This document shows, piece by piece, positions 46,727-57,056 of a stretch of 64,000 nt of DNA; position 1 is the stretch's first letter; the number at the start of each line of letters is the position of its first letter. The stretch comes from an uncultured Fibrobacter sp. (lineage in GTDB: Bacteria > Fibrobacterota > Fibrobacteria > Fibrobacterales > Fibrobacteraceae), in assembly GCA_946405515.1 (NCBI GenBank), contig CAMJHM010000002.1, positions 1-64,000 on the forward strand, in the 5' to 3' direction. The translations under genes were made by a program, and so were the position numbers. The notes beneath the pieces were generated by a model. The model had not been told where the DNA came from and ran no database searches. It saw only the letters and a list, made by a program, of their open reading frames with translations.

Positions 46727-47433
46727 TTGAATATACTTTTGCGGCGGAAATCGCCGAGGCCGACAAGCCTGTTATTTTGAATAGCCGGATTTTCAGGGAG
46801 TGGCTGGAACGCTCCCAGAAAAAGTTTATTGTCTCGAAAATCCATTTTGCGTCGGTCGATTTTTTAAGCAAGGTTCACGAACCGTTGTTTATAAAGTTGC
46901 GTGCGACGGCGTCGCTCCCCGATGGCAAGCCTGTGCATGGCATTGTCCTTGTGCGCGGGAACGCGGTGGGCGTGCTTGTGGTATTGAAGTGCGAGGGAAA
47001 AAAGTACCTGTTGCTGGTGCGGCAGCCCCGGTTCGCTATTTCGGAACAGGCTTCCCTCGAAATTCCTGCCGGCATTCTCGACTGGACGGGCGATTACCGC
47101 AAGGTGGCACTCTCGGAACTGGAAGAAGAAGCGCAGATTGTCGCCGAGGATTCCGAACTGATTGACTTGACCCGTTTTTGGTGGGGCGATTCCACGGACG
47201 GCTTCGCGGCGAGTTGCGGACTCTTGGACGAGCGCATTCGCTTGTTTGCGATTGAACGCGAAGTCACTCCGGAACAGCTCCGCGCCATGGACGGCAAGGA
47301 CCAGACGTACATGGATGAAAACGAATGGATCCGCACGGAAGTCCTCCCTTACGAGGAGGCCGCTCGCCAGTTTGTTGACGGGAAAAATTTGATTGCCCTG
47401 TTCCTTTACGAACGGTGGCAGAGACAGCAGTGA
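46723..47433 (+). CDS. NUDIX hydrolase
   Basis: ASLEIPAGILDWTGDYRKVALSELEEEAQIVAED nudix-box-like; overlaps the upstream stop. Confidence 0.78.
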   Translation: MIEYTFAAEIAEADKPVILNSRIFREWLERSQKKFIVSKIHFASVDFLSKVHEPLFIKLRATASLPDGKPVHGIVLVRGNAVGVLVVLKCEGKKYLLLVRQPRFAISEQASLEIPAGILDWTGDYRKVALSELEEEAQIVAEDSELIDLTRFWWGDSTDGFAASCGLLDERIRLFAIEREVTPEQLRAMDGKDQTYMDENEWIRTEVLPYEEAARQFVDGKNLIALFLYERWQRQQ

Positions 47434-47498
47434 GGCTCGAGGCTCGAGGTTCGAGGTCCGAGGCGTGAACCTCATGGCTCACAGCTCATCGCTCATAG

Positions 47499-47708
47499 CT
47501 AAAAAATCGTGTTGTTGATGGTCAGGCCGACGAAGAATACGATAAGGTAGCCGTACCAGAGTCCGGTCAAGACGTAGTTCAGCCCGCGCTTGTACGCTTT
47601 CGGTTCGTTCTTGTTCTTTTCGCGAATACGAATAACGTTCTTTCTCAGGAAGAACAGGCTGATGCCGAGTCCGATAAGAGTTGCGATAATCAATAGTACG
47701 TATGCCAT
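47499..47708 (-). CDS. Small membrane protein
   Basis: 69 aa, two predicted TM segments. Confidence 0.5.
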   Translation of the reverse strand: MAYVLLIIATLIGLGISLFFLRKNVIRIREKNKNEPKAYKRGLNYVLTGLWYGYLIVFFVGLTINNTIF

Positions 47709-47887
47709 AGCGGCGTAGAAGATAACTTTTTTTTGCGCGATTTGCCTGTTTTTGTTCCAGAAAAGGCCGAAATGCTCTTCGGGTAGTGTTAGGCCCCCTC
47801 TAAATGGCTTTAAAGAGGGGCTTTCGCGGGGGCGGGGGGTTGAACAATCCCTTTAAATTTTCTCTATTTGTACGCGGTTTTTTGACT

Positions 47888-47950
47888 GTCCGTGGAGGAC
47901 GTCCCGCTTTGAACTGTGATTCAGGGCAAGACATCCTCCGTCATACGGAC
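47888..47950 (+). promoter_or_regulatory. Structured RNA leader upstream of rimP
   Basis: GTCCGTGGAGGACGTC (47888-47903) pairs with GACATCCTCC-gtcat-ACGGAC (47930-47950), one mismatch and one 5-nt bulge. Confidence 0.5.
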
Positions 47951-47975
47951 GGCAATTTTAATATACGAGGTTTAT

Positions 47976-48425
47976 TTGGTAAGCCAAGAAAAGTTGAATG
48001 CTCTTATCGCCGAGGCCTGCGAGGCCCAGCATGTGACGTTGGTGGAAGCCGACATGTTCCGGGCGGGCAAGCGCAAGACGCTGCGCCTGTATATCGACAA
48101 GCCCGAGGGCGTGAGCATTGACGATTGTTCTGCTGTGAGCCGCTATCTTTCCGATGCGCTCGACCAGAATCCGGATTTGATCGAGGGGGCCTACACGCTT
48201 GAGGTTTCTTCGCCGGGATTGGACCGCCCCTTGAAGTCGGTCGCAGATTTTCTCCGTAACAAGGGTCGCTTTATTCGCGTGACCCGGAGCACCGGGAAGC
48301 CCCTGACGGGCAAACTGGTGGACGCGGACGAGCAGAGCCTGAAGCTCTCGCTCAAGGGCAACGCGGGTGAAATAGACGTGCCGCTTGCCGAGGTGCTCGT
48401 CGCGAAAGTGGATGTACAAATATAA
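47976..48425 (+). CDS. rimP: Ribosome maturation factor RimP
   Basis: LVEADMFRAGKRKTLRLYIDKPEGVSIDDCSAVSRYLSDALD...YTLEVSSPGLDRPL. TTG start at 47976 follows an acgagg RBS. Confidence 0.9.
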   Translation: MVSQEKLNALIAEACEAQHVTLVEADMFRAGKRKTLRLYIDKPEGVSIDDCSAVSRYLSDALDQNPDLIEGAYTLEVSSPGLDRPLKSVADFLRNKGRFIRVTRSTGKPLTGKLVDADEQSLKLSLKGNAGEIDVPLAEVLVAKVDVQI

Positions 48426-48440
48426 TAGGAAGGTCATTTT

Positions 48441-49727
48441 ATGAAGAACGAACCGAAAGTCAATTTACTCGAAGTCTTGAAGGGCGTGGTCGATGCGAAG
48501 AACATGGATGATACCGTCGTCATCGGCGCCTTGAAGCAGGCCTTGATCCAGGCTGCCAGGAAGTACCTCCATATCGAGAAGAAGATTGAAGTGGACATCG
48601 ACACCGAGTCGAACGAAGTTCACGTGATGCTCCGCGTCGAAGTTGTGGATGACTTCCCGGATTACGATCTGAACATGACCGCCGAAGAAGTCGAGGCTAT
48701 GGACGAAGGCTACATGCTCGTCCCGGAAGCCCAGGAATTCAACGAAGCCGCCCAGGCTGGCGACTTGCTGGAAATCGAAATCCCGGTGACGGCTTTCGGT
48801 CGCCAGGCTATCCAGACTGCCAAGCAGCTTTTGACCCAGCACATCCGCGATGCAGAACGCCAGAAGATCATGGATACCTACCGTGGCCGTATCGGCACGA
48901 TGGTGAGCGGCGAAGTGCTGCGCCTCGAAGGCCGCAACGTTATCGTTTCTCTCGGCAAGCAGACCGAAGCCGTGCTGCCGCCGCGTGAACAGATCAGCCG
49001 TGAACGTCTCGCTCAGGGAGCTTCTATCAAGGCGGTTATCGCCCGCGTCGAAGAATCCAGCAAGAACGGCGCACAGGTTGTTCTTTCCCGCGCAAGTGGA
49101 GACTTCCTCAAGGAACTCTTCCGCCAGGAAGTTCCGGAAATTTACGAAGGCACTGTCGAAATCAAGGGTGTCGCCCGTGAACCGGGCCTCCGCGCAAAGA
49201 TTGCTGTCTACTCCCGCGACGAGCATGTGGACCCGGTCGGTGCCTGCGTCGGCATGAAGGGCGCCCGCGTGCAGACGATTGTCCGCGAACTCGGCAACGA
49301 ACGTATCGACATTGTTCACTGGAATCCGGATATCGACGTGTTCATCCAGCGTTCTCTTGCTCCGGCTAACATCGTGAAGATGAGCGAAGTCCCGGGCACG
49401 CGCCGCGTGGTGGTCGTCATCAACGACGAGAACCTCGCCCAGGCTATCGGCAAGAACGGCCAGAACGTGAAGCTCGCTTCCCAGCTTGTGGAACGCGACC
49501 TTGACGTGTTCGGTGAGAAGGAATGGTCCGAGAAGGACGAAGAGGCCAAGGCCTTGGTCATGACGCCGCGCCCCAACGAGGTGAACCGCTATGCCCAGAT
49601 GAAGGCTGATAATTTGTTTGCAAAGGGTGAAGCCGCTGCCGAACCCGAAGAGGTCCCGGCCGCCGAAGCTGTCGAAAGCCCGGCTGTGGAATCTGCTGAA
49701 AACGAACAGGCCAATACAGAAGAATAA
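48441..49727 (+). CDS. nusA: Transcription termination/antitermination factor NusA
   Basis: S1 and KH domains: DPVGACVGMKGARVQTIVRELGNERIDIVHWNPD, AIGKNGQNVKLASQLV. Confidence 0.95.
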   Translation: MKNEPKVNLLEVLKGVVDAKNMDDTVVIGALKQALIQAARKYLHIEKKIEVDIDTESNEVHVMLRVEVVDDFPDYDLNMTAEEVEAMDEGYMLVPEAQEFNEAAQAGDLLEIEIPVTAFGRQAIQTAKQLLTQHIRDAERQKIMDTYRGRIGTMVSGEVLRLEGRNVIVSLGKQTEAVLPPREQISRERLAQGASIKAVIARVEESSKNGAQVVLSRASGDFLKELFRQEVPEIYEGTVEIKGVAREPGLRAKIAVYSRDEHVDPVGACVGMKGARVQTIVRELGNERIDIVHWNPDIDVFIQRSLAPANIVKMSEVPGTRRVVVVINDENLAQAIGKNGQNVKLASQLVERDLDVFGEKEWSEKDEEAKALVMTPRPNEVNRYAQMKADNLFAKGEAAAEPEEVPAAEAVESPAVESAENEQANTEE

Positions 49728-49757
49728 GACGAAAAGGAAATTGGAACAGGCTAATAC

Positions 49758-52700
49758 ATGAGCGAAGATCAGATTAAACCAAAGGACTGGGCCGAATCAC
49801 ACGGCGTCAAAGTTGACGTCGTGATGAAGTTGCTCCGCGATGCCGGCGTAGCTGTGCGTACACACATGTCGAAGGTGGACGCCACCGAATACGCAAAGAT
49901 CGAGGAGGCCGCCGCTGCCGAAAAGCAGAAGCAAGAAGCCCGAAACAAGAACCTGAAGAAACCTGCATCTTCCGAAACTGCGGAAGCGTCTCCTGTCGCT
50001 CCGAAGAAGAAGGATTCTTCTACGGTTACGACCAAGACGAAGCTCGGCCTTACGGCTGTTTTGAAGAAAGCGCCCGCGAAGAAGGCTGCTGCGGCAAAAC
50101 CCGCTGCTGCCCCTGCTGCTAAACCGGCTGCGGCTCCCGCTGCTCCGGCAGCACCCGCCCCCGCGGCAAAACCTGCCGCTCCGGCACCGGCTGCAAAGCC
50201 CGCCGCTCCGGCCTCTGCTCCTGCAGCTCCGGCCGCACCTGCTCCTGCAGCAAAGCCTGCCGAAACTCCGGCTGTGAAGCCTGCTGCTCCGGCTCCCGCC
50301 CCCGCGGCGGCCCCGGCCGCTCCCGCAGCGAAGCCTGCGGCAGCACCCGCTCCGAAGCCCCAGGCGGCTCCCGCCCCCGTGGCTCCGGCTCCTGCCGCTC
50401 CCGCGGCAAAGCCCGCCGCTCCGGCCGCTGCTCCCACGATGATGACCTCGAATACCGAGCTCAAGCAGCCTCCGATGAAGGCTCAAGTTTTCAAACCCGA
50501 TGCGGCGATCCTCGCGCGTATCGAAAAGTCCCGCCAGCAGGCGCAGGCCTCCCGCGGAGGCCACCGTCCGAACGGTCCTCGCGGCAACGGCAACGCCCAG
50601 GGCTACACGGGCACGTTTGGCCGTCTCCAGAATTCCGGCGACAACAACCGTGGAGACCACGGCAATCGCCGCCCGAACCAGGGTGGCCAAGGCGGGAACC
50701 GCCCCTACGGCGGCAACAACCGCAATAGCGGCTTCTCCAGCGGCTCCATGCAGGAAGCCTTCAATGCCTCTTCTGCCGGTAACATGGGCTCGTCCATGCA
50801 GAACGGCAAGGGTGGCGGCAAGGGTCAGAACGGTCGCCATGGCAACGACAAGAACCGTCGTGGCAACAACAAGGACCGCATGGAACAGCAGAGGGAACAA
50901 CAGCAAGAAGCTGTACGCCAGAACGTCTCTCGCGTGATGGCCGACCTCTCCAAGAAGCCTGTCAAGAAAGTTTATCACAAGGATCACTCCGACAATAATA
51001 CGGGCGAAGAAAAGAAGATTCTGAAGACTTCTGACTTCATCACCGTCGGCGAACTCGCTGGCCTCATGGACCAGATGCCGGCCCGCGTGATTGCGAAGTG
51101 CATGGAAATGGGCATGATGGTGACCATCAACGCCCGCCTCGATTTCGAAACCATCCAGCTCTTGGCCGACGAGTTTGGCTACGAAGCCCAGATGATGGAA
51201 GAATACGAAGAAGAAGTCCTCGGTGTCGAAGAGGAGTCCAAGGAAAATCTCAAGCCGCGTCATCCCGTGGTTACCGTCATGGGCCACGTCGACCACGGTA
51301 AGACTTCTCTCCTCGACTGGATCCGCAAGACCCACGTGGTGTCCGGCGAATCCGGCGGTATTACGCAGCACATCGGTGCTTACGAAGTCACGACCAGCCA
51401 GGGTAAGGTGACCTTCCTCGATACTCCGGGTCACGAGGCGTTCAGCGCCATGCGTGCTCGCGGTTCCCAGGTGACCGACGTTATCGTGCTCGTGGTCGCG
51501 GCCGACTCCATGGTGATGCCGCAGACTGTTGAATGTATTGAACTCGCCAAGCGCGAAAAGGTTCCCATGGTGGTCGCTATCACGAAGATCGACCTTCCGA
51601 CGGCGAACCCGGACAAGATCCGTACGCAGCTTGCCGAACGCGGCGTGGAAGTGGAACAGTGGGGCGGTTCGACCAGCTGTATCGAAGTTTCCGCCCGTAC
51701 TGGCCAGGGCATGGACGACTTGCTCGAAACGCTTGCCCTCGAAGCCGAAGTTTTGGAACTCAAGGCCAACCCGGATGCGCATGCGCGCGGTGCCGTGGTG
51801 GAATCCAAGCTCGACGTGGGCAAGGGCTCCATGGCGACTATCCTCGTGCAGAACGGTACGCTCCATGTGGGTGATCCGTTCGTTTGCGGTATCTATGCCG
51901 GCCGTGTGCGTGCCATGTTCAATGAACGTGGCGAGCAGATGAAGGTCGTGCCTCCGTCTTCTCCCTGCCAGGTGCTGGGCTTTGACGGTACTCCGCAGGC
52001 CGGTGACGACCTCATCGTGGTGGACGACGAAAAGACGGCCCGCGAAATCGCGAGCAAGCGCCGCATGGCCGCCCGCGAACGCGACCTCCGCGCCCGTAAC
52101 ACCATCACGCTCGAGAACAAGTTTAACGAGAAGAAGGACGGCAAGCTCTCCGAACTCAACCTTATCGTCAAGGCCGACGTGGGTGGTTCTGCCGAAGCTC
52201 TTGCCGCAAGCCTCGAAAAGCTTACCAACAAGGAAGTCCGCGTCAATATCATCCGCAAGGGTGTGGGTACGATTACGGAATCCGATATCTTGTTTGCGAC
52301 GACCGCACAGGCAATCATTATCTCCTTCCACTTGATGCCGTCTCTCGCTGTCCGCGAAATGGCTCAGAAGGAAGGCATCGAAATCCGCAACTACCGCGTG
52401 ATTTACGACTGTATCGAAGACATCAAGAACGCCGTTGAAGGCCTCCTCAAGCCGACGCTCCGCGAAGAACTCGTGGGCGAAGCCGAAATCCGCCAGGTGT
52501 TCAAGGTGCCGAAGGTCGGCCTTATCGCCGGCTGTATGGTTACAGACGGCGAAGTGGACCGCACGAGCCTCGTGCGCGTCTACCGCAACGGCGTGGAACT
52601 CGGTTCTACCGCGGTGCAGTCTTTGAAGCGCATGAAGGACGACGTCAAGTCCGTCGCTCGTGGTTTCGAGTGCGGTATCGGCCTCAAGGGTTACGACGAT

Positions 52701-52835
52701 ATCAAGGAAGGCGACAGCCTCATCTTCTTCAAGGAAATCAAGGTGGCCCGTACTCTCGAAGACGTGGCTCGCGAAGAAGCCGAAGAGAAGAAGAAGGCCG
52801 AAGCCGCTGCCGCTGCGGCAAAGGGTGCTGAATAA
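49758..52835 (+). CDS. infB: Translation initiation factor IF-2 with Ala/Pro-rich and Gly/Asn/Arg-rich N-terminal extension
   Basis: [42 protein letters not shown], low-complexity [12 protein letters not shown] region. Confidence 0.96.
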   Translation: MSEDQIKPKDWAESHGVKVDVVMKLLRDAGVAVRTHMSKVDATEYAKIEEAAAAEKQKQEARNKNLKKPASSETAEASPVAPKKKDSSTVTTKTKLGLTAVLKKAPAKKAAAAKPAAAPAAKPAAAPAAPAAPAPAAKPAAPAPAAKPAAPASAPAAPAAPAPAAKPAETPAVKPAAPAPAPAAAPAAPAAKPAAAPAPKPQAAPAPVAPAPAAPAAKPAAPAAAPTMMTSNTELKQPPMKAQVFKPDAAILARIEKSRQQAQASRGGHRPNGPRGNGNAQGYTGTFGRLQNSGDNNRGDHGNRRPNQGGQGGNRPYGGNNRNSGFSSGSMQEAFNASSAGNMGSSMQNGKGGGKGQNGRHGNDKNRRGNNKDRMEQQREQQQEAVRQNVSRVMADLSKKPVKKVYHKDHSDNNTGEEKKILKTSDFITVGELAGLMDQMPARVIAKCMEMGMMVTINARLDFETIQLLADEFGYEAQMMEEYEEEVLGVEEESKENLKPRHPVVTVMGHVDHGKTSLLDWIRKTHVVSGESGGITQHIGAYEVTTSQGKVTFLDTPGHEAFSAMRARGSQVTDVIVLVVAADSMVMPQTVECIELAKREKVPMVVAITKIDLPTANPDKIRTQLAERGVEVEQWGGSTSCIEVSARTGQGMDDLLETLALEAEVLELKANPDAHARGAVVESKLDVGKGSMATILVQNGTLHVGDPFVCGIYAGRVRAMFNERGEQMKVVPPSSPCQVLGFDGTPQAGDDLIVVDDEKTAREIASKRRMAARERDLRARNTITLENKFNEKKDGKLSELNLIVKADVGGSAEALAASLEKLTNKEVRVNIIRKGVGTITESDILFATTAQAIIISFHLMPSLAVREMAQKEGIEIRNYRVIYDCIEDIKNAVEGLLKPTLREELVGEAEIRQVFKVPKVGLIAGCMVTDGEVDRTSLVRVYRNGVELGSTAVQSLKRMKDDVKSVARGFECGIGLKGYDDIKEGDSLIFFKEIKVARTLEDVAREEAEEKKKAEAAAAAAKGAE

Positions 52836-53185
52836 TGAGCCGTCGTACCGACAGGTTGGGCGAACTTTTTCGCGAGGAAATCTCCAAGCTCTTGCAGAAG
52901 GGCTTGAAGGACCCTCGCGTGGGTTTTGCCACCATCAGCCGCGTGGACATCACCGAAGACCTGAGCTATGCGAAGGTCCTCGTCTCCGTGATGGGTAGCG
53001 ACAAGGAAAAGCGCGACACGCTCATCGGCCTCAAGAATTCGGCCGGGTTCATCCGCCAGTTCTTGGGCAAGGGCATCAAGATCCGCAAGATTCCTGAACT
53101 CTCCTTTGTGTTGGACGAGAACCTCGAGCACGCGATGCGCATCGAAAGCATCCTCGCCGAACTGAAGAATAAAGGGGAACTCTAG
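52835..53185 (+). CDS. rbfA: Ribosome-binding factor A
   Basis: SRRTDRLGELFREEISKLLQKGLKDPRVGFATISRVDITEDLSYAKVLVSVMG; TAATG overlap with infB. Confidence 0.93.
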   Translation: MSRRTDRLGELFREEISKLLQKGLKDPRVGFATISRVDITEDLSYAKVLVSVMGSDKEKRDTLIGLKNSAGFIRQFLGKGIKIRKIPELSFVLDENLEHAMRIESILAELKNKGEL

Positions 53186-54136
53186 TTGGCCCCTAAATCG
53201 ACCATTCCCGGTTTTGTCCTGCTGGATAAAGAAGCCGGGGAAACATCTTTCAAGGCCCTTTTCCCGTTGAAAAGGGTCTTTTGTACTAAGCGCGTTGGCC
53301 ATGCGGGAACGCTCGACTTGCGGGCGTCCGGGCTGATTATCGCCGCGACCGACCGTGCGACAAGGCTTTTGCCCTTTGTCGAAGCGAAGGAAAAGTGCTA
53401 CAGTTTCCGCCTGCATTTGGGCTACGAGACCGATACGCTCGAATGGGACGGCGAGGTGGTCGCTCAAGACGAGTCTTGTCATTGCGAGCGTAGCGAAGCA
53501 ATCTCCAATGGCATTGTAAACAGTTCTGCCCTTGAAACGGTCCTTCCGCAGTTCACGGGCGATATCGAGCAAATCCCGCCCAAGTATTGCGCTGTCAAGA
53601 TTAACGGTGTGCGCGCAAGCGACCTCATGGAACGTGGCCGCAATGTGGAACTCAAGCCCCGCAAAATCCATATCTCTTCGCTCAAGGTCATTGGCTGTGT
53701 CGAAGAAGTTGACCCGACCTGCACGGGGAAATGCTTTGCCGCGTTTGACCTCGTGTGCGAATGTTCCAAGGGCACCTATATCCGAGCCCTGGGTCGCGAC
53801 ATTGCCCGCGCTCTGGGAACGTTCGGTTGCGTTTCCCGGATACGCCGCCTGCGCATCGGGAAGGTGACGCTGGAACGCGCCGTGAAGGGTGCCGACCTGA
53901 CCGCTGCTGACTTGGTGCCGGTCGACCAGGTGCTGGATTTCCCGGTCGTGCGCATGAATGACAAGGAACTTGCCTCTATCCGTAACGGAAATTGGATCCC
54001 GTGGAAGGTTCCTGTAGAGAATGTGGGCCCCGAAGGCCGCGTGTTTGCTGCCAACAGCGCGGGCGAAGTGCTAAGTTTGTGTAAGTATGAGCCGGGCCGG
54101 ATCATGGCGGATGTGTATCTGGCGAGTGACGGCTAG
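53186..54136 (+). CDS. truB: tRNA pseudouridine synthase B (contains repeat-derived insertion)
   Basis: GFVLLDKEAGETSFKALFPLKRVFCTKRVGHAGTLDLRASG, GYETDTLEWDGEV, FTGDIEQIPPKYCAVKINGVRASDL; TTG start. Confidence 0.92.
   Translation: MAPKSTIPGFVLLDKEAGETSFKALFPLKRVFCTKRVGHAGTLDLRASGLIIAATDRATRLLPFVEAKEKCYSFRLHLGYETDTLEWDGEVVAQDESCHCERSEAISNGIVNSSALETVLPQFTGDIEQIPPKYCAVKINGVRASDLMERGRNVELKPRKIHISSLKVIGCVEEVDPTCTGKCFAAFDLVCECSKGTYIRALGRDIARALGTFGCVSRIRRLRIGKVTLERAVKGADLTAADLVPVDQVLDFPVVRMNDKELASIRNGNWIPWKVPVENVGPEGRVFAANSAGEVLSLCKYEPGRIMADVYLASDG
53477..53503 (+). repeat. Palindromic interspersed repeat within truB
   Basis: TGTCATTGCGAGCGTAGCGAAGCAATC; encodes CHCERSEAI in the truB frame, DCFATLAMT-type peptide on the reverse strand. 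Confidence 0.8.
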
Positions 54137-54151
54137 TTTTAGGTTATTTGA

Positions 54152-55108
54152 ATGAGTGCGGAAGACGAAAAGAATTTGAAGGATAACGTCGAGCGCCCTG
54201 CGGTCCGCCGCGCGGTGACGATGGGAAATTTTGATGGTTGCCACATGGGCCACCAGGCGCTTTTCCGTACGCTCAAGGCGGTTGCCGAAGTGAACGGGCT
54301 CGTCCCGACGGTGATCACCTTCGAACCGCATTCCAATTACGTGCTCTATGGTCCCGGCGATCCGCTGCTGTTGACGACGACCGAAGAAAAGCGCGAATTT
54401 ATCGAAAGCCTCGGCCTCGAGTTTTTGGTGTTGCCTTTCACCTCCGAGGTCGCGAAACTCCCGTTTGATGTATTTGTGCGCCGTGAACTCATCGAAAAGC
54501 GCGGCGTGTGTTCCATGTTCTTCGGACACGACCACTGCTTTGGCGCTGGCGGCAAGGGCAACTACGAGACCATCACGCAGGCATTCCCCGAACTTTCGAC
54601 AGCGATGCTTTCCATCGTGCTGCACAAGGGCGAACGCGTGAGTTCCTCGGCGGTGCGCAATGCGCTTTTGAACGGCGATGTCGCCCGCGCTCAGACGTAT
54701 CTCGGCCGTCCTTACCGTCTGTCGGGCACAGTGGTTGTCGGAAAGCGCTTGGGCCACACCATCGGCTTCCCGACAGCGAACCTCCAGGTGGAACCGTACA
54801 AGTTCTTGCCCAAGGGCGGCGTGTATGTCGCGTCGGCGCGCCTCGGTGGCGGCCAGGGTGAAGAACGCATCTTCCGCGCGGTGGTGAATATCGGTACGCA
54901 GCCCTCGGCTCCGGGCAACCATCATCTTGCCATCGAGGCGTACCTGCTCGACTTTGACGAGGATATCTATGGCCAGCATCTTGCGCTGGACTTACTCGCT
55001 TACTTGCGCCCAGAACAGAAGTTTGCAAGCCTCGAGGATCTTGTGCGGCAAATCGGCATGGACGCCGATACCGCGAAAAACTATAACGGGAACCATTGGG
55101 CTGAATAA
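54152..55108 (+). CDS. ribF: Bifunctional riboflavin kinase/FAD synthetase
   Basis: VTMGNFDGCHMGHQALF, FFGHDHCFGAGGKG, GRPYRLSGTVVVGKRLGHTIGFPTANL. Confidence 0.94.
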   Translation: MSAEDEKNLKDNVERPAVRRAVTMGNFDGCHMGHQALFRTLKAVAEVNGLVPTVITFEPHSNYVLYGPGDPLLLTTTEEKREFIESLGLEFLVLPFTSEVAKLPFDVFVRRELIEKRGVCSMFFGHDHCFGAGGKGNYETITQAFPELSTAMLSIVLHKGERVSSSAVRNALLNGDVARAQTYLGRPYRLSGTVVVGKRLGHTIGFPTANLQVEPYKFLPKGGVYVASARLGGGQGEERIFRAVVNIGTQPSAPGNHHLAIEAYLLDFDEDIYGQHLALDLLAYLRPEQKFASLEDLVRQIGMDADTAKNYNGNHWAE

Positions 55109-55122
55109 CCCGGGAGTGGACC

Positions 55123-56544
55123 GTGCAGCGAATCGTCGATTTCGTGAACGAAAAGAAATGGGTTCCCTGCGCAGTCCTCGCATTTTTCGTAGTCTGCTTC
55201 TTTGGCGTATTCTGCCTTATCCGTTACTCTGACGGTGACGATGCCATCTTTGACGAGATGGTATCCACGCGCAGCTTTTTCGAGTATCTCAAGTTCCGTT
55301 ACGAGACATGGACCGGGCGCATGGGCGGCGAATCGATGGTGTACGTCGTATTCCGTTGCGGCGGCATCTGGTTTTGGCGCATCGCAAATGCCCTGATGGT
55401 TGCGGCCCTGCCTCTTTGCTTGTTGAACCTTTGCGCCATCAGCGCCTCCAGAAGGTTAGTTTGTCCATGCCGCTCTACTTGCGATGTGCCGGGCGCGTTT
55501 ACCATCTGGGATTCCGTGCGCTTGTTCGTCCTCGCGCTTGCGGGTTATTTGCTGATGGATGTCATGACGTTTGGCCATGCGGCAGTGTGGGTGAACGGCT
55601 CCATCTTTTACACGTGGAGTATCGTTTGCGGACTTCTGGCGGTGACCCCTGCCGTCAAGAGCGTTTATGCCGGCGGCTACCGCAAGTGGGAACTCGCGTA
55701 TGCTATCCCGCTCGGTATTGTCGCCGCAATGTCTATCGAGCAGATTGGTGCCGCTCTCATCGCCTTTATCCTGATTTCCCTTGTGACTGTGTGGCTGCGG
55801 CAGCGCCGCATCGATACGGGGCTCGTGGCGCAGACCGCGATTGTGCTGGTCGCCTTTGCCGTCCTTTTTGTGGCTCCGGGCAACGCCTTGCGTGCGGAGG
55901 CGGAATATGCGGACTGGCTCCCTCCCGAATTCAGGAACCTGGGCGCGGGCGGCCATCTGTTCCTTACGTTCCAGTGGCTCATCTCCTCGTTCGCAAATGA
56001 AGGGCGCTTGTTCTTCCTCGGTATTTGGGCGCTCGGCGTGATGCTCCTGCTGCGCCGTGGCGACAGGGATTTCCGCTGGATTGTTCCCGCCGCTCTCTTT
56101 GGCGTGGCAGCGCTGTTGCCGTTTGCAAAGGTGAACATCCTCTCGGATGTCGGCCTGTACGGCGTCGACCCTGCCGTGCCGTTAACAAAGTTGCCTTCGT
56201 GGGCGGCCATGACCGCCATGAACAAGGTTGCGCTTTTCTGGTGGACTGTTGCGGTCGCTTTCACAGTACCCTTCTTGTGGAAAGTTTGCAAGTCGCTTCT
56301 GCCGTTGTTTGTGTTTGCGGGAGCCATCGCCTGCGAATTCGTGATGCATTTCTCGCCGACGATGTATGCTTCGGGTGAACGCGTCTATTACATGACAAGC
56401 ATCCTTTTGCTCTTCATCGTCATCCGGATGTACATGGCGCTCGATTCCGAAAAATGGAAAAACGCCTTTGTCGCCTCTGCCGTCGTCGCGGGACTGCTGA
56501 ACGCCGCTGTCCAGGCGACCGTAATACTGTCAAAGATGCAGTAA
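55123..56544 (+). CDS. DUF6056-like multi-TM membrane protein
   Basis: IRYSDGDDAIFDEMVSTRSFFEYLKFRYETWTGRMGGE plus about 10 TM segments; GTG start. Confidence 0.65.
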   Translation: MQRIVDFVNEKKWVPCAVLAFFVVCFFGVFCLIRYSDGDDAIFDEMVSTRSFFEYLKFRYETWTGRMGGESMVYVVFRCGGIWFWRIANALMVAALPLCLLNLCAISASRRLVCPCRSTCDVPGAFTIWDSVRLFVLALAGYLLMDVMTFGHAAVWVNGSIFYTWSIVCGLLAVTPAVKSVYAGGYRKWELAYAIPLGIVAAMSIEQIGAALIAFILISLVTVWLRQRRIDTGLVAQTAIVLVAFAVLFVAPGNALRAEAEYADWLPPEFRNLGAGGHLFLTFQWLISSFANEGRLFFLGIWALGVMLLLRRGDRDFRWIVPAALFGVAALLPFAKVNILSDVGLYGVDPAVPLTKLPSWAAMTAMNKVALFWWTVAVAFTVPFLWKVCKSLLPLFVFAGAIACEFVMHFSPTMYASGERVYYMTSILLLFIVIRMYMALDSEKWKNAFVASAVVAGLLNAAVQATVILSKMQ

Positions 56545-56615
56545 TTAAACGTTGCGCATTGGCGCAAATTAATTTAGATTGAATCTATATAGGATTTTGT
56601 TGTATAGGTCTGAAC

Positions 56616-57056
56616 ATGAAACAAGTGCTATTGGTTATTTTATTTTTTCTGCATTTTTGTTTTGCAAATGAGTTAGAAGACTCGCTCGCTATTGATGCGT
56701 ATGTTTTGACGACAATAGAAATAATAAAGTCGAGTAACCAATCTCCGTTCAGTTCTTGTAAGAATTATTCAATATACAGCATGTTTGAATATAAAAAACA
56801 GGAACTTTCGCCATTAAGTTGTAAAGCGTTTGAGGACAAAGATTTTAAGGAAATTAAAATTTCTCAAAAAGCAATAAACCACTATAATGTTTCTAATAAA
56901 GTGAATGACAACTGTCCTATAATAAAAAAAATGGTTTTTAATAAAGATTTTTCGAAAGGAGTTATTTGGGATAAAGAACTGTTTGATGGTGCCTCTTATA
57001 TTGAGAAAAATGAAGATGGTTTGTGGCATATAACAGGCAATGCATGTTGGTTTTGA
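56616..57056 (+). CDS. AT-rich orphan secreted protein
   Basis: 146-aa ORF with signal peptide MKQVLLVILFFLHFCFA, locally AT-rich. Confidence 0.6.
   Translation: MKQVLLVILFFLHFCFANELEDSLAIDAYVLTTIEIIKSSNQSPFSSCKNYSIYSMFEYKKQELSPLSCKAFEDKDFKEIKISQKAINHYNVSNKVNDNCPIIKKMVFNKDFSKGVIWDKELFDGASYIEKNEDGLWHITGNACWF

Noticed and set aside
50090-50440. Tandem repeat candidate in infB
   Set aside because: Low-complexity Ala/Pro/Lys coding sequence, not a DNA repeat with constant period.
49797-52331. 844-aa antisense ORF opposite infB
   Set aside because: Shadow ORF from high-GC biased codons and low-complexity sequence; composition (His/Arg/Gly-rich) is not protein-like and infB is unequivocal.
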